Shown here piece by piece: positions 8,590 to 17,574 of a stretch of 48,913 nucleotides of DNA (positions are counted from its first letter, which is position 1; each line of letters begins with the position of its first letter). The DNA comes from an uncultured Eubacteriales bacterium (GTDB lineage: Bacteria; Bacillota; Clostridia; Oscillospirales; Oscillospiraceae), in assembly GCA_900553805.1 (NCBI GenBank), contig USEU01000006.1:1-48913 (forward strand). Reading direction: 5' to 3'. The position numbers and the translations under genes are program-made. The notes under the pieces were generated by a model. The model had not been told where the DNA came from, ran no database searches, and worked only from the letters and a program-made list of their open reading frames with translations.

Positions 8590-9099
8590 ATGAAAAATCC
8601 CCGCTTTATCACCCATGCCGCCATCATCGCGGCGCTGTACACCGTGCTGACCTATGCCCAGTATCTGCTCTGGCCGGAATCCACCTCCATGGCTGTGCAG
8701 GTGCGCATCAGCGAGGCGCTGTGCGTGCTGGCATTCTTCACCCCCGCCGCCGTGCCGGGGCTGACCCTGGGCTGCCTGCTGTTCAACCTGACCTATGCCG
8801 GGACCCTGCCTCTGGACTGGCTGGTGGGCACCCTGGCCACCCTGCTGGCAGTCGGGGGGATGTGGCTGACCCGCAAGGTCACCGTGAAGGGCTATCCCGT
8901 TGTGGGCATGCTGCTGCCCGCCCTGACCAACGCCCTGCTGGTGGGCTGGGAGCTGACCTATTACATCGGCGAAGCCAGCTTCTGGTACAACGCCGCCTTC
9001 GTCGCCCTGGGCGAGCTGATCGCCCTCCTGCTCCCCGGCACCGTCCTTTTCTGCGCCATCCGCGCCCGCAAGCTGGATAAGACCCTCTTTTCATTATGA
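8590..9099 (+). CDS. queT: QueT-family queuosine-precursor ECF transporter S component
   Basis: 169 residues, six hydrophobic segments. The ATG at 8590 follows CAGGAGAGACAAT. The family signature is clear: HAAIIAALYTVLTYAQYL at the N-terminus, VQVRISEALCVLAFFTPAA and LTLGCLLFNL following, and GWELTYYIGE later. QueT proteins are membrane S components of energy-coupling-factor transporters that take up queuosine precursors such as preQ0 or preQ1; the shared ATPases and T component must be elsewhere. The preQ1-I riboswitch and terminators just upstream independently support the substrate. No queuosine biosynthesis gene is next to it. Confidence 0.9.
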   Translation: MKNPRFITHAAIIAALYTVLTYAQYLLWPESTSMAVQVRISEALCVLAFFTPAAVPGLTLGCLLFNLTYAGTLPLDWLVGTLATLLAVGGMWLTRKVTVKGYPVVGMLLPALTNALLVGWELTYYIGEASFWYNAAFVALGELIALLLPGTVLFCAIRARKLDKTLFSL

Positions 9100-9153
9100 G
9101 CGCGCCCGACAATCGCGATGGGCGCAATTCACATAAAAAACGCAAAAATTCCG

Positions 9154-9182
9154 TTGATAATCGGAAGAATGTATGCTATACT
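9154..9182 (+). promoter_or_regulatory. Promoter of the cobalamin-riboswitch operon
   Basis: TTGATA (9154-9159), 17 bp, TATACT (9177-9182), immediately upstream of the cobalamin riboswitch. Confidence 0.8.
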
Positions 9183-9189
9183 TGCCCTG

Positions 9190-9360
9190 CATGGATATCT
9201 CCCGTAAAGTGAATATCAGCATCAGGATGAAGGAACCGTGTGAGAACCACGGACTGTAACGGCAACTGTAACGCGGAGCGACCCCCATTGTGCCACTGGG
9301 TAAGCGGGAAGGCGGGGCAAGCGGTGAGGCGGAGTCAGGATATTTCGTCTGGTGATCATG
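9190..9360 (+). promoter_or_regulatory. Cobalamin (B12) riboswitch
   Basis: Conserved blocks occur in order: a GTGTGAGAACCACGGACTG arm (9238-9256), CGGCAACTGTAAC (9260-9272), GCCACTGGGTAAGCGGGAAGG (inner block about 9292-9312, the B12-box region) and GGAGTCAGGATA (about 9332-9343). Boundaries are approximate, and the P1 helix near GATATCT/GGTGATC is inferred. The block order is diagnostic. It controls the surface-protein/ABC/cbiL operon that begins at 9548. Confidence 0.92.
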
Positions 9361-9398
9361 TTTCCGATTAAAACGCTTTGTGTTCTGAAAATGCCGTC

Positions 9399-9426
9399 AG
9401 AGCAGCACGTTTGTGCTGCTCTTTTG
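9399..9426 (+). terminator. Riboswitch-linked intrinsic terminator
   Basis: A 10-bp perfect stem AGAGCAGCAC (9399-9408) with GTGCTGCTCT (9413-9422), loop GTTT, followed by TTTTGTATTTT. It lies downstream of the cobalamin aptamer and about 120 nt before the first start codon. This supports control by premature termination when B12 is abundant. Between the terminator and the gene at 9548 I see only leader sequence and a GGAGG site. Confidence 0.85.
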
Positions 9427-9547
9427 TATTTTCCGGGAGAAGCGTTCAAGCGCCTTTGTGTGAGATCTCCATGAGGATTCCAGGCCTGCGCCCCCTCATG
9501 CAAAAACCGATGGGAGGGGAGAGGCCCACACAGGAGGCGTATTTTTT

Positions 9548-12500
9548 ATGTCAACATTACGGACGAGAATCGTAGCGTTCCTGCTGGCGGTCTCCATGCT
9601 GGCGGGCTATGCGCTGCCCGCGGCGGCAGAGGAAGTTCAGCCGGGCGTGGAGATCGCTGCCGAGGTGGAGCTGACCGCCGCACCGGACCCCCAGCCTCAG
9701 CCCGAGCCCGTGCCGGAGCCTGAACCCCAGCCGGAACCCACGCCGGAGCCCCAGCCCGAGCCGTCGGGGGAGACTCCCCCGGAGGCTCCTACGGCAGCTC
9801 CCACGGAAGCCCCGACCGAGGCCCCCACGGAGCCGGAGAATACCGAGCCGGAGGTCACGGAGCCTCAGGAGACCCAGGCCCCGGAGACCACGGAGCCCGA
9901 AGTCACCGAGCCGGAGGAAACGGAGCCGGAAGAGACCGAACCCGAGGTCACCGAGCCCGAAGAGACCGAGCCGGAGCGGGAGCTGGCCTACCCGGACCCC
10001 ACGCTCTATTATGCCGCCCCGGTGGAAGAGCGCCTGGTCTACGGCATGAATATCGTGCACCCCGGCACCTATGACGGCTGCTGGGATTTCCCCATCAATT
10101 CCGTAACGGCGGTCCGCTATGGCGGCACGCTGTATGCCACCATGCACGTGGGCGTGGCGGCCGCTTACCGCTACCTGTACTTCGGCTCCAAGGCGGAGCT
10201 GGAGGCCCGGCTGGCCCAGGGCGGCCCCTTCCCCGTGGTGGATGCCGTGGGCAACAACGGCGAGCTGCTGTTCCACTTCACCACCGGCGCGGCCGACAAT
10301 TCCCGGCTGACCCTCTGCCTGGTTGCCGCGGATGACAGCCAGGAGCTGGGCTACCGGGTAGAGGAGCGGGAGCTGATTATCCCCGCCGTGCCGGAGGAGG
10401 CGATGGTCGCGCTCTTTGCCGCCGCCCCTGTTACCGCTTCGGTGATCGCCGCCGGTGCCTATGCCGCCGCCCCTGAGGACGCGCAGGAGCAGGAGGCCCC
10501 CGGCCTGCTGGTGGCCGAGAAGGACCAGAGCACGGCCTGTGCCCAATTCAGTATCACCTCCGCCACAGCCCTTGCGATGGACGGCACCGTTTACATCACC
10601 CTCCGGGTCGCACCCCAGGAGGATAAGACCTATGCCTATTCCTACCTGTATCTGGGCGATGCGGACAGCCTTACCGCCCTTATGGATGCCGATGAGACGG
10701 TCACTGCCGTCCTGGGCGTGGAGAATAACGAGGACCCTGAGAACCCATGCCGGGTCTACCACTTCACCCTGTCCGCCGGCAAGCTGGAGGAAACCAACTA
10801 CCGTGTCCCCGTCTGCCTGCTGAAGGATGACCTGATCGCGGAGGACGCCTATGCCCCCATGGACCTGATCGTCCCCACCCAGCTCCCCACCCCGGCCGCC
10901 CCCGCGCCTGCCGGCGACGTCCCCGAACAAGAGGACGAGCCGGAAGAGCAGGACCAGGAGAACCAGGATCGGGAGCAGGAAGATGCCACGTCCGAGAAGA
11001 AAGAGAATCCTGTTCCCACACCTGTGAATTATCCTGCCGCGCCTTCGAATGAGCAGGATGTGAGCGGCAAGCTGTTTGTCGCCAAGCAGGGGGCAGGTGC
11101 CGTATATCCCATGTTTAAGATTGAGAAGGCTACGGCTGTTAGGGATGAGAACAATATTTATGCTACCGTCTATGTGAATGCAGCCGCCAGTGGAGCATTC
11201 ACTTACAGCTACATGTATTTCGGCACCCGTACTGCCTTGATTGAGCAGCTGGAGAAAGGCGGAGCATTTGGTGTTGTAGCAGGCGTGGCCGGTGAGAAGC
11301 AGACTTACCATTTTACGCTTCCTTTGAGTGCAGCCGGGACGCGGGTTTCCATTTGCATACTAAAGAGTGACCTGTCTGATAAGAGTCCCTACAACTCCAG
11401 CGAATTGGAGCTGATAGTTCCTTCTGACATTCCTGAGGTAAAGGTGGACCCCGTTCCCACACCTGTGAATTATCCTGCCGCGCCTTCGGATGAGCAGGAT
11501 GTGAGCGGCAAGCTGTTTGTCGCCAAGCAGGGGGCAGATGCCGTATATCCCATGTTTAAGATTGAGAAGGCTACGGCTGTTAGGGATGAGAACAATATTT
11601 ATGCTACCGTCTATGTGAATGCAGCCGCCAGTGGAGCATTCACTTACAGCTACATGTATTTCGGCACCCGTACTGCCTTGATTGAGCAGCTGGAGAAAGG
11701 CGGAGCATTTGGTGTTGTAGCAGGCGTGGCCGGTGAGAAGCAGACTTACCATTTTACGCTTCCTTTGAGTGCAGCCGGGACGCGGGTTTCCATTTGCATA
11801 CTAAAGAGTGACCTGTCTGATAAGAGCCCCTACAACTCCAGTGAATTGGAGCTGATAGTTCCTTCTGACATTCCTGAGGTGAAAAAGGACTCCGTTCCCA
11901 CTCCCAAGACTTATTTCGCGGCCCCTGTGCCTGAGGGGGACGTTGATGGTCTGGCGGTTGTGGATGCGGCGAATGTGCCCTGTGCTGATTTCACCGTTGA
12001 CTCCGCCACCGGCATCAAGGTGGATGGTCAGCTGTATCTCACTGTCAATGTCAAACCGAACGGTGAGGGCAGCTTCCCCTATGACTACCTGTACTTCGGC
12101 ACCCTGGTGCAGCTGAAGGAGCAGCTGGACAAGGGCGGCGCGTTTGACGTGGTTAGCTACGCTGCCAATGGAGAAATGCGCAGCTACCACTTCACCCTGT
12201 CCGCTGACGAGTTGGATGACACCCGCCGCGTCCCTGTCTGCCTGCTGAAAGCGGATTTGAAGGCGGAGAATGCCTACAATACCACTGAGCTGGTGCTGAC
12301 CATCCCCGAGACCATCGAGGAAAAGAACTCCGAAGCGGCAAAGGCCATCCCCACCCTGCCCGACGATTTGTCCGATGCAAAGATCAAGGTCATCAAGGCG
12401 GCGGACGGTAAGAATTTCAAGATGTTCACTGCCGGAAAGACCGGCATGGTGATTGCGGGCGACAAGCTTCTGGTGCGCTTTGAAACTCCCAATCCCTCCT

Positions 12501-15500
12501 TTAGCCGCCTGTACTTTGGCGGCAAGGAAGACGGATTCAAGTCCCCCTATGTTCAGGGCAAGGAGACCGCAACCGGCGGCTGGGTGTTTGAATTTGAGCT
12601 GCCTGCTTCCTACCGAGGGGCGAATAACTCCATCTGCCTGGGCAAGCCCGACGGCACTTGGTACAACAACCAAGACCTGCTGATCTCCATCCCCGCTGAC
12701 ACCGGCGATACTGCTGTGGTAAGGGATGACGCCGGGATCATCATGGCCCCCACCAGCAGCTGGACGCAGGTGAGCTTCGTAATCGGCGAATCCAGCGCCA
12801 TGCTCCTGAAGGACAGGATTTACATCACCATCACCGGCAAAATGGGAGGCACCGAGGCCGGTAAGACCGCCGCAAAGCTGTATCTGGGCAGCCGCAACGA
12901 CGCTGACAAGAGCGGCTGCATCATCGGCACCGTGAACGAAGACGGCAGCACCACTTTCAGCTTCTCCATCTCCGCCGACAAACAGGGCACCAGCATTCTT
13001 GCGGTCGCGGGTTATGCCGATGGCAGCTGGCATACCAATCAGGACTTCTTCCTGAATATCCCCAACTTCAACAGAAGCTTTGATCTCAGCTACTATACCG
13101 ACGGCGTATATGATCTTTACGGCAATGCCTATGCCTATCTGGATAAGGTGGATAACAGAGGCTTTGCTGTGGATGAGGGTTCTACCCTGACCGTTTCCGG
13201 CGATCAGATCACCATCAAGTGGGTCACCCGCGCCAGCGATACCGACAAGCTGTATTTTGGTCAGCTGAGTGACGACGCTGCGGCCCGTGAGACCCAGGCG
13301 ATCGCATCCACGGACGCCGGTACGCTGAATTGGAAGGTTTTCACCATTACCCTGCCTAAGAGTGCCCTCAACACCATGATCCCATTCATGCGGCATTCGC
13401 CGTTGTGGTACCAGGATACGAGCGGTTGGCTTGAGAAGCAGGATTATCTGGTGCTGATGAATTGCCTGCCCCGGATCGGCGACCTTCCCGACGACACCGG
13501 CACCACCATTGATCCCGCGGGCATGAAAATGCTCTCCGGCGGCAGCGAAGTGGAGCAGATGTTCGTCATCACCGCATCCTCCGCTACCCTGAGGGGCGAC
13601 ACCATCACCTGTACCATCACCGGCAGGACCGCAGGCAATAACAGCGGTAAGACTGCGGACAAGCTGTACCTGGGCAGCCGCTTTGATAAGGACAAGACTT
13701 CCTATATTACCGGCACTGTGAATGGCGATGGCACTACCACCTTTGTCTTTGATGTTTCCGCTGACAAGCAGGGCACCAGCATCCCTGTGGTGATCGGTCA
13801 TACCGATGGCGGTTGGGATGCCACGCAGGACTATTTCCTGAACATCCCCAATTTTGATGGCAGCTTCGACCTGAACTATTATACCGATGGCGTATATGAC
13901 CTCTACGGCAACGCCTATGCGGAGTTGAGCCGGACAGAGAACAAGTCGTTCCCCGTGGACAAGGGCTCTACGCTGTCTATCTCCGGCGATAAGATCGTCA
14001 TCAAATGGGTGTGCCGTTCCGGCTCCTATGACAAAGTGTACTTTGGTTTAGCTTCTGACGATGAAGCTACCCGCAATGCGGGAGCGGTGGCGTTCGAGGA
14101 TTACGCGGGAGAGGCGACCTGGAAGGTTTACACGGTTACCCTGTCCAAGAGCGCTCTGAGCGCGCGCATCCCCTTCGCCCGCCATTCGACCAAGTGGTAC
14201 ACAGCCACCAATGGCTGGCTGACTACTCAGGATTACCTGGTCTTGGCCAACCGTCTGCCCAAGCTCTCCAGTACCCCCGATATTCCTGTTGACCCCACCG
14301 ATCCCACCGATCCCAGCAAACCCAGCGGGGAGATTAAGGACGGCTATTATCAGGTGACCACCGAGTGCAGTGCTTCCATGTTCAAGATCATCGACGCCAA
14401 GCTGAAGGTGGTTAACGGCAAGATGACGGCAGAGCTGACCCTCAGCGGCACCGGCTACGACTACCTGTACGCCGGAACCAAGGAACAGGCTGCGAAGGAC
14501 AAGGCAAATTGGGCACCGTTCACAAAGAATGCGGAGGGCAAGTATGTCTACACCGTCCCTGTTTCCGCACTGGATGAACCCCTCAACTTTGCTTCTCACA
14601 GCAAGAAAAATGACGAATGGTACGACCGTGTTGTCACGTTCCTGTCTGCTGGCCTGAAGAAGATCGGCGATGTGGATCCCACCGATCCCAGCGAACCCAG
14701 CGAGGAGATCAAGGACGGCTATTATCAGGTGACCACTGAGTGCAGTGCTTCCATGTTCAAGATCATCGACGCCAAGCTGAAGGTGGTTAACGGCAAGATG
14801 ACGGCAGAGCTGACCCTCAGCGGCACCGGCTACGACTACCTGTACGCCGGAACCAAGGAACAGGCTGCGAAGGACAAGGCAAATTGGGCACCGTTCACAA
14901 AGAATGCGGAGGGCAAGTATGTCTACACCGTCCCTGTTTCCGCACTGGATGAACCCCTCAACTTTGCTTCTCACAGCAAGAAAAATGACGAATGGTACGA
15001 CCGTGTTGTCACGTTCCTGTCCGCTGGCCTGAAGAAGATCGGCGATGTGGATCCCACTGATCCTACCGATCCCACCACACCCACCGATCCTACCGAGCCT
15101 ACAACGCCCACCGACCCGACCACGCCTACCAGCCCGTCGGAGCCGGATACCAGCGGCTCTACCTCCGCCGTGAACAGCAATACCACCCTGAAGGACGGCG
15201 AGTACAAGCCCGATGGCTTCACCTTCAGCGGCGGCAGCGGACGGGTAAAAATCGTTTGCGACAAGGTGATCGTCAAGGGCGGCAAGGCCTATGCGGTGAT
15301 CCGCTTCGTGAGCATCAGCGGCAGCCAGACCGAGTATAAGTACGTCAAGGCCTCCGGCGGCGTATTCTATCCCACCTCGGACGGCAAGTTCACCGTCCCT
15401 GTGGCCCTGAACGCCAACAACCGCATCCTGGGCATGACCAGCAAGATGTCCGCCGCCCATGAGATCGAGTACAGCATCTACGTCCAGCTGAAGAAGGCCC

Positions 15501-16429
15501 AGTCCGCCACCTCCACGGGCAGCGGTGGCGGCGGCTCCCTGAGCACCGAGGAGGAAGAGAAGGACGATCCCGACTCCAAGCTGGACAAGACGGCCCCGGA
15601 GATCCTGGGCCTGGAATTCAAGGAGAACATCAAGACCTCCGGCGCGCGCTACCTGAAGCTGTTCCAGTATGACCAGGGCGTGGTGCTGGCGGAGGTCGAC
15701 CTGCGGCGCGACACCGTCCTGGATACCGATGAGGCGGCCAAGGCTCTGGCCCAGGCCGACAAGGAGGCCAAGGAGGCGCCCCAGACCGTCCAGTCTGACG
15801 AGCCCGCGGACACCGCCCAGATCACCTCTGACTATGTGGCCGCCCAGTATCAGGGCGACATCCTCAAGTACCTGCTGGTCCCCGCCGGGGTAGAGCTGCC
15901 TGCCGGACTGGAAAAGGACTATCTGATCGTCAGCGTTCCGGCATCCAACGTCTATCTGATGGATGAGACCCTGGCCGGGACCTTGGATCAGCTGGGCGCG
16001 CTGAAGAACGTAAGCGTGGTGCCCGAGGACTGCGAGGACGCGACCCTGTACGACATGCTGGAGACCGGCGAGAAGCTGCCCGGCGGCACCTGGGAAAAGC
16101 CCGACTACCGCACCCTCATCAAGGAAAAGGTGGCCCTGGGCCTGATCGGCACCGAGCCTCTGCCCCTGAGCGAGCAGGCCCTGACCGAGCGCAAGGAAAC
16201 CGTTCCCGAACGGGAGGAGCTGACCGCCGTGGAGTACCGCAACCGCCTGACCAAGCTCACCGACCGCTTTGCCGTGCTGGATATCCCGCTGGTGGTGGAT
16301 CGCTCCGCCGACGAGCCGGAGGCCAGGGGTCAGGCCGCGTGGCTGAAGCTCTATGGGATCCTGTTCGGCAAGCAGGATGCGGCGGGCAAGCTCTATGACG
16401 CCGCCATTGCCAAGGAGGACAACGCATGA
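9548..16429 (+). CDS. Giant secreted multi-domain repeat protein under cobalamin-riboswitch control
   Basis: 2293 residues; RBS CAGGAGGCG. Signal peptide 1-27 (RIVAFLLAVSMLAGYALPAAA). Residues 28-145 are a Pro/Glu/Thr-rich stalk. Module type A (tag YxYLYFG or similar, ending near LIVPxxI) occurs about five times (146-283, 304-445, 489-635, 636-782, 783-925). A related module spans 928-1055. A diverged 262-residue pair occurs twice (1056-1317 and 1318-1580; tag FDLxYYTDGVYDLYGNAYA). Two near-identical DYLYAGT modules occupy 1597-1707 and 1722-1832, followed by a DPT/TPT linker and a final module 1880-1985 (GGSGRVKI, SAAHEIEY). These look like NEAT-like beta-sandwiches, by pattern only. Residues 2016-2293 resemble half of the binding protein encoded next. 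There is no LPXTG motif, lipobox or C-terminal membrane segment. Inferred role: corrinoid capture at the surface. Confidence 0.8.
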   Translation: MSTLRTRIVAFLLAVSMLAGYALPAAAEEVQPGVEIAAEVELTAAPDPQPQPEPVPEPEPQPEPTPEPQPEPSGETPPEAPTAAPTEAPTEAPTEPENTEPEVTEPQETQAPETTEPEVTEPEETEPEETEPEVTEPEETEPERELAYPDPTLYYAAPVEERLVYGMNIVHPGTYDGCWDFPINSVTAVRYGGTLYATMHVGVAAAYRYLYFGSKAELEARLAQGGPFPVVDAVGNNGELLFHFTTGAADNSRLTLCLVAADDSQELGYRVEERELIIPAVPEEAMVALFAAAPVTASVIAAGAYAAAPEDAQEQEAPGLLVAEKDQSTACAQFSITSATALAMDGTVYITLRVAPQEDKTYAYSYLYLGDADSLTALMDADETVTAVLGVENNEDPENPCRVYHFTLSAGKLEETNYRVPVCLLKDDLIAEDAYAPMDLIVPTQLPTPAAPAPAGDVPEQEDEPEEQDQENQDREQEDATSEKKENPVPTPVNYPAAPSNEQDVSGKLFVAKQGAGAVYPMFKIEKATAVRDENNIYATVYVNAAASGAFTYSYMYFGTRTALIEQLEKGGAFGVVAGVAGEKQTYHFTLPLSAAGTRVSICILKSDLSDKSPYNSSELELIVPSDIPEVKVDPVPTPVNYPAAPSDEQDVSGKLFVAKQGADAVYPMFKIEKATAVRDENNIYATVYVNAAASGAFTYSYMYFGTRTALIEQLEKGGAFGVVAGVAGEKQTYHFTLPLSAAGTRVSICILKSDLSDKSPYNSSELELIVPSDIPEVKKDSVPTPKTYFAAPVPEGDVDGLAVVDAANVPCADFTVDSATGIKVDGQLYLTVNVKPNGEGSFPYDYLYFGTLVQLKEQLDKGGAFDVVSYAANGEMRSYHFTLSADELDDTRRVPVCLLKADLKAENAYNTTELVLTIPETIEEKNSEAAKAIPTLPDDLSDAKIKVIKAADGKNFKMFTAGKTGMVIAGDKLLVRFETPNPSFSRLYFGGKEDGFKSPYVQGKETATGGWVFEFELPASYRGANNSICLGKPDGTWYNNQDLLISIPADTGDTAVVRDDAGIIMAPTSSWTQVSFVIGESSAMLLKDRIYITITGKMGGTEAGKTAAKLYLGSRNDADKSGCIIGTVNEDGSTTFSFSISADKQGTSILAVAGYADGSWHTNQDFFLNIPNFNRSFDLSYYTDGVYDLYGNAYAYLDKVDNRGFAVDEGSTLTVSGDQITIKWVTRASDTDKLYFGQLSDDAAARETQAIASTDAGTLNWKVFTITLPKSALNTMIPFMRHSPLWYQDTSGWLEKQDYLVLMNCLPRIGDLPDDTGTTIDPAGMKMLSGGSEVEQMFVITASSATLRGDTITCTITGRTAGNNSGKTADKLYLGSRFDKDKTSYITGTVNGDGTTTFVFDVSADKQGTSIPVVIGHTDGGWDATQDYFLNIPNFDGSFDLNYYTDGVYDLYGNAYAELSRTENKSFPVDKGSTLSISGDKIVIKWVCRSGSYDKVYFGLASDDEATRNAGAVAFEDYAGEATWKVYTVTLSKSALSARIPFARHSTKWYTATNGWLTTQDYLVLANRLPKLSSTPDIPVDPTDPTDPSKPSGEIKDGYYQVTTECSASMFKIIDAKLKVVNGKMTAELTLSGTGYDYLYAGTKEQAAKDKANWAPFTKNAEGKYVYTVPVSALDEPLNFASHSKKNDEWYDRVVTFLSAGLKKIGDVDPTDPSEPSEEIKDGYYQVTTECSASMFKIIDAKLKVVNGKMTAELTLSGTGYDYLYAGTKEQAAKDKANWAPFTKNAEGKYVYTVPVSALDEPLNFASHSKKNDEWYDRVVTFLSAGLKKIGDVDPTDPTDPTTPTDPTEPTTPTDPTTPTSPSEPDTSGSTSAVNSNTTLKDGEYKPDGFTFSGGSGRVKIVCDKVIVKGGKAYAVIRFVSISGSQTEYKYVKASGGVFYPTSDGKFTVPVALNANNRILGMTSKMSAAHEIEYSIYVQLKKAQSATSTGSGGGGSLSTEEEEKDDPDSKLDKTAPEILGLEFKENIKTSGARYLKLFQYDQGVVLAEVDLRRDTVLDTDEAAKALAQADKEAKEAPQTVQSDEPADTAQITSDYVAAQYQGDILKYLLVPAGVELPAGLEKDYLIVSVPASNVYLMDETLAGTLDQLGALKNVSVVPEDCEDATLYDMLETGEKLPGGTWEKPDYRTLIKEKVALGLIGTEPLPLSEQALTERKETVPEREELTAVEYRNRLTKLTDRFAVLDIPLVVDRSADEPEARGQAAWLKLYGILFGKQDAAGKLYDAAIAKEDNA
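11012..11893 (+). repeat. Tandem 441-bp near-identical repeat inside the giant gene
   Basis: Units 11012-11452 and 11453-11893 each encode 147 residues and differ at only a few bases, for example AAT/GAT near the start and GGT/GAT soon after. A third, diverged unit begins in phase at 11894. The codon use of the pair (GCA, ACT, GAG mixtures) is less GC-biased than in flanking modules. Recent in-frame duplication. Confidence 0.95.
12713..14285 (+). repeat. Diverged 786-bp tandem repeat inside the giant gene
   Basis: Two in-frame copies of a 262-residue block (about 12713-13498 and 13499-14285). Anchors are FDLSYYTDGVYDLYGNAYA at 13079 and FDLNYYTDGVYDLYGNAYA at 13865, exactly 786 bp apart. The copies have diverged at DNA and protein level, so this duplication is older than the 441- and 375-bp ones. 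Confidence 0.85.
14336..15043 (+). repeat. Near-identical 375-bp-period repeat inside the giant gene
   Basis: Two copies (14336-14668 and 14711-15043) of a module starting KDGYYQVTTECSASMFK and ending near SAGLKKIGD are almost identical at DNA level. They are separated by short DPTDPS linkers. Period is 375 bp (125 residues). Recent duplication or gene conversion. Confidence 0.95.
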
Positions 16430-17571
16430 AAACGACTGTAAAACGCATCACCGCGCTGCTGCTGGCCCTGGCCATGCAGCTGGCGCTGCTGGGCTTCGGC
16501 TGCCCCTCCGCCCTGGCGGAGGGAGCGCCCGAGCTCCCCGGCCTGACCTTCGAGGCGGAGACGGAGCTGGAATATGCCCAGTGCTTCCGCCTGTACCGCT
16601 ACGCGGGGGGCTATACCCTCATCACCATTGAAAACGGCGGCGATTTCCTGGTCGTCCCCGAGGACGGCCAGGTCCCCGGCGGCCTGGACGACGGCATCAC
16701 CGTCCTCCGGCAGCCGCTGGATCGGATCTATCTGGCCGCCACCTCCGCCATGTCCCTGTTCGACGCGGTGGACGCCCTGGATCACATCCGCCTCACCGGC
16801 ACCAGAGCCTCCGGCTGGTACATCGACGCCGCCGTGGAGGCCCTGAACTCCGGCGCGATGCTCTTCTCCGGCAAGTACAGCGAGCCGGACTATGAGCTGA
16901 TGATCGGCGAGGACTGCAACCTGGCCATCGAATCCACCATGATCTACCACACCCCCAAAGTCAAGGAAATGATCGAGGACCTGGGCATCCCCGTGCTGGT
17001 GGACCGCTCCAGCTATGAGCCCCATCCCCTGGGCCGCACCGAGTGGATCAAGCTCTACGCGGTGCTGGTGGACAAGGAGGACGAGGCCGCCGCCTTCTTC
17101 GACCGGCAGGCATCCGTGATCCGGGAGCTGGAGAATTTTGAGAACACCGGCAAGACCGTGGCCTTCTTCGCCGTCAACTCCGACGGCTCCGTGGTCATCC
17201 GCAAGCCCAGCGACTACATCCCCAAGATGATCGCCCTGGCCGGCGGCCGCTACGCCTTTGAGGACTTCGTCACCGATCAGGCCGCCACCTCCATCTCCAT
17301 TACCATGGAGGACTTCTACGCCAAGGCCGTGGATGCCGACGTGCTGATCTACAATGCCTCCATCGCCGCCCCCATCTCCACCGTCGACGAGCTGCTGGCG
17401 CTGAACGAGCTGTTCGCCGACTTCAAGGGCGTGCAGGAGGGCAACGTGTGGTGCACCGGCAAGTCCTTCTACCAGGCCACGGATATCGTGGGCCAGATGA
17501 TCCGGGATATCCACCTGGCGCTGACGGACGGCGACGAGAGCGAGATGACCTTCCTGACCCGGGTGGTCTAA
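16426..17571 (+). CDS. Substrate-binding protein of a B12/corrinoid-type ABC transporter (BtuF-like fold)
   Basis: 381 residues; the ATG overlaps the giant gene's stop (ATGA). A signal peptide covers about residues 1-31 (ITALLLALAMQLALLGFGC, then ALA-EG). Cys26 lies in LLGFGC, which is not a good lipobox, so lipoprotein status is uncertain. The body has two lobes joined by a helix, as in class III (helical backbone) binding proteins: N-lobe about 40-190, with the linker around LGIPVLVDRSSYEPHPLGR and EWIKLYAVL, C-lobe about 235-381 (GKTVAFFAVNSDGSVVIRK, MIALAGGRYAFED, NVWCTGKSFYQATDIVG). This class binds corrinoids, haem or siderophores. The cobalamin riboswitch and the BtuCD-like genes behind it favour a corrinoid. 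Its N-lobe resembles the C-terminus of the giant protein. Confidence 0.82.
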   Translation: MKTTVKRITALLLALAMQLALLGFGCPSALAEGAPELPGLTFEAETELEYAQCFRLYRYAGGYTLITIENGGDFLVVPEDGQVPGGLDDGITVLRQPLDRIYLAATSAMSLFDAVDALDHIRLTGTRASGWYIDAAVEALNSGAMLFSGKYSEPDYELMIGEDCNLAIESTMIYHTPKVKEMIEDLGIPVLVDRSSYEPHPLGRTEWIKLYAVLVDKEDEAAAFFDRQASVIRELENFENTGKTVAFFAVNSDGSVVIRKPSDYIPKMIALAGGRYAFEDFVTDQAATSISITMEDFYAKAVDADVLIYNASIAAPISTVDELLALNELFADFKGVQEGNVWCTGKSFYQATDIVGQMIRDIHLALTDGDESEMTFLTRVV

Positions 17572-17574
17572 GGT

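Noticed and set aside
9690..9980. Possible CRISPR-like or satellite repeat
   Set aside because: The repetition is codon-level (PEP, TEP, EETEP) in a protein stalk, with no spacers or conserved repeat unit.
9557..13801. Long minus-strand frames opposite the giant repeat protein
   Set aside because: They mirror the repeats of the sense gene and have no RBS or family motif.
15050..15160. Short tandem DNA repeats (ACCGATCC-like)
   Set aside because: They encode a DPT/TPT linker between modules and are not an independent element.
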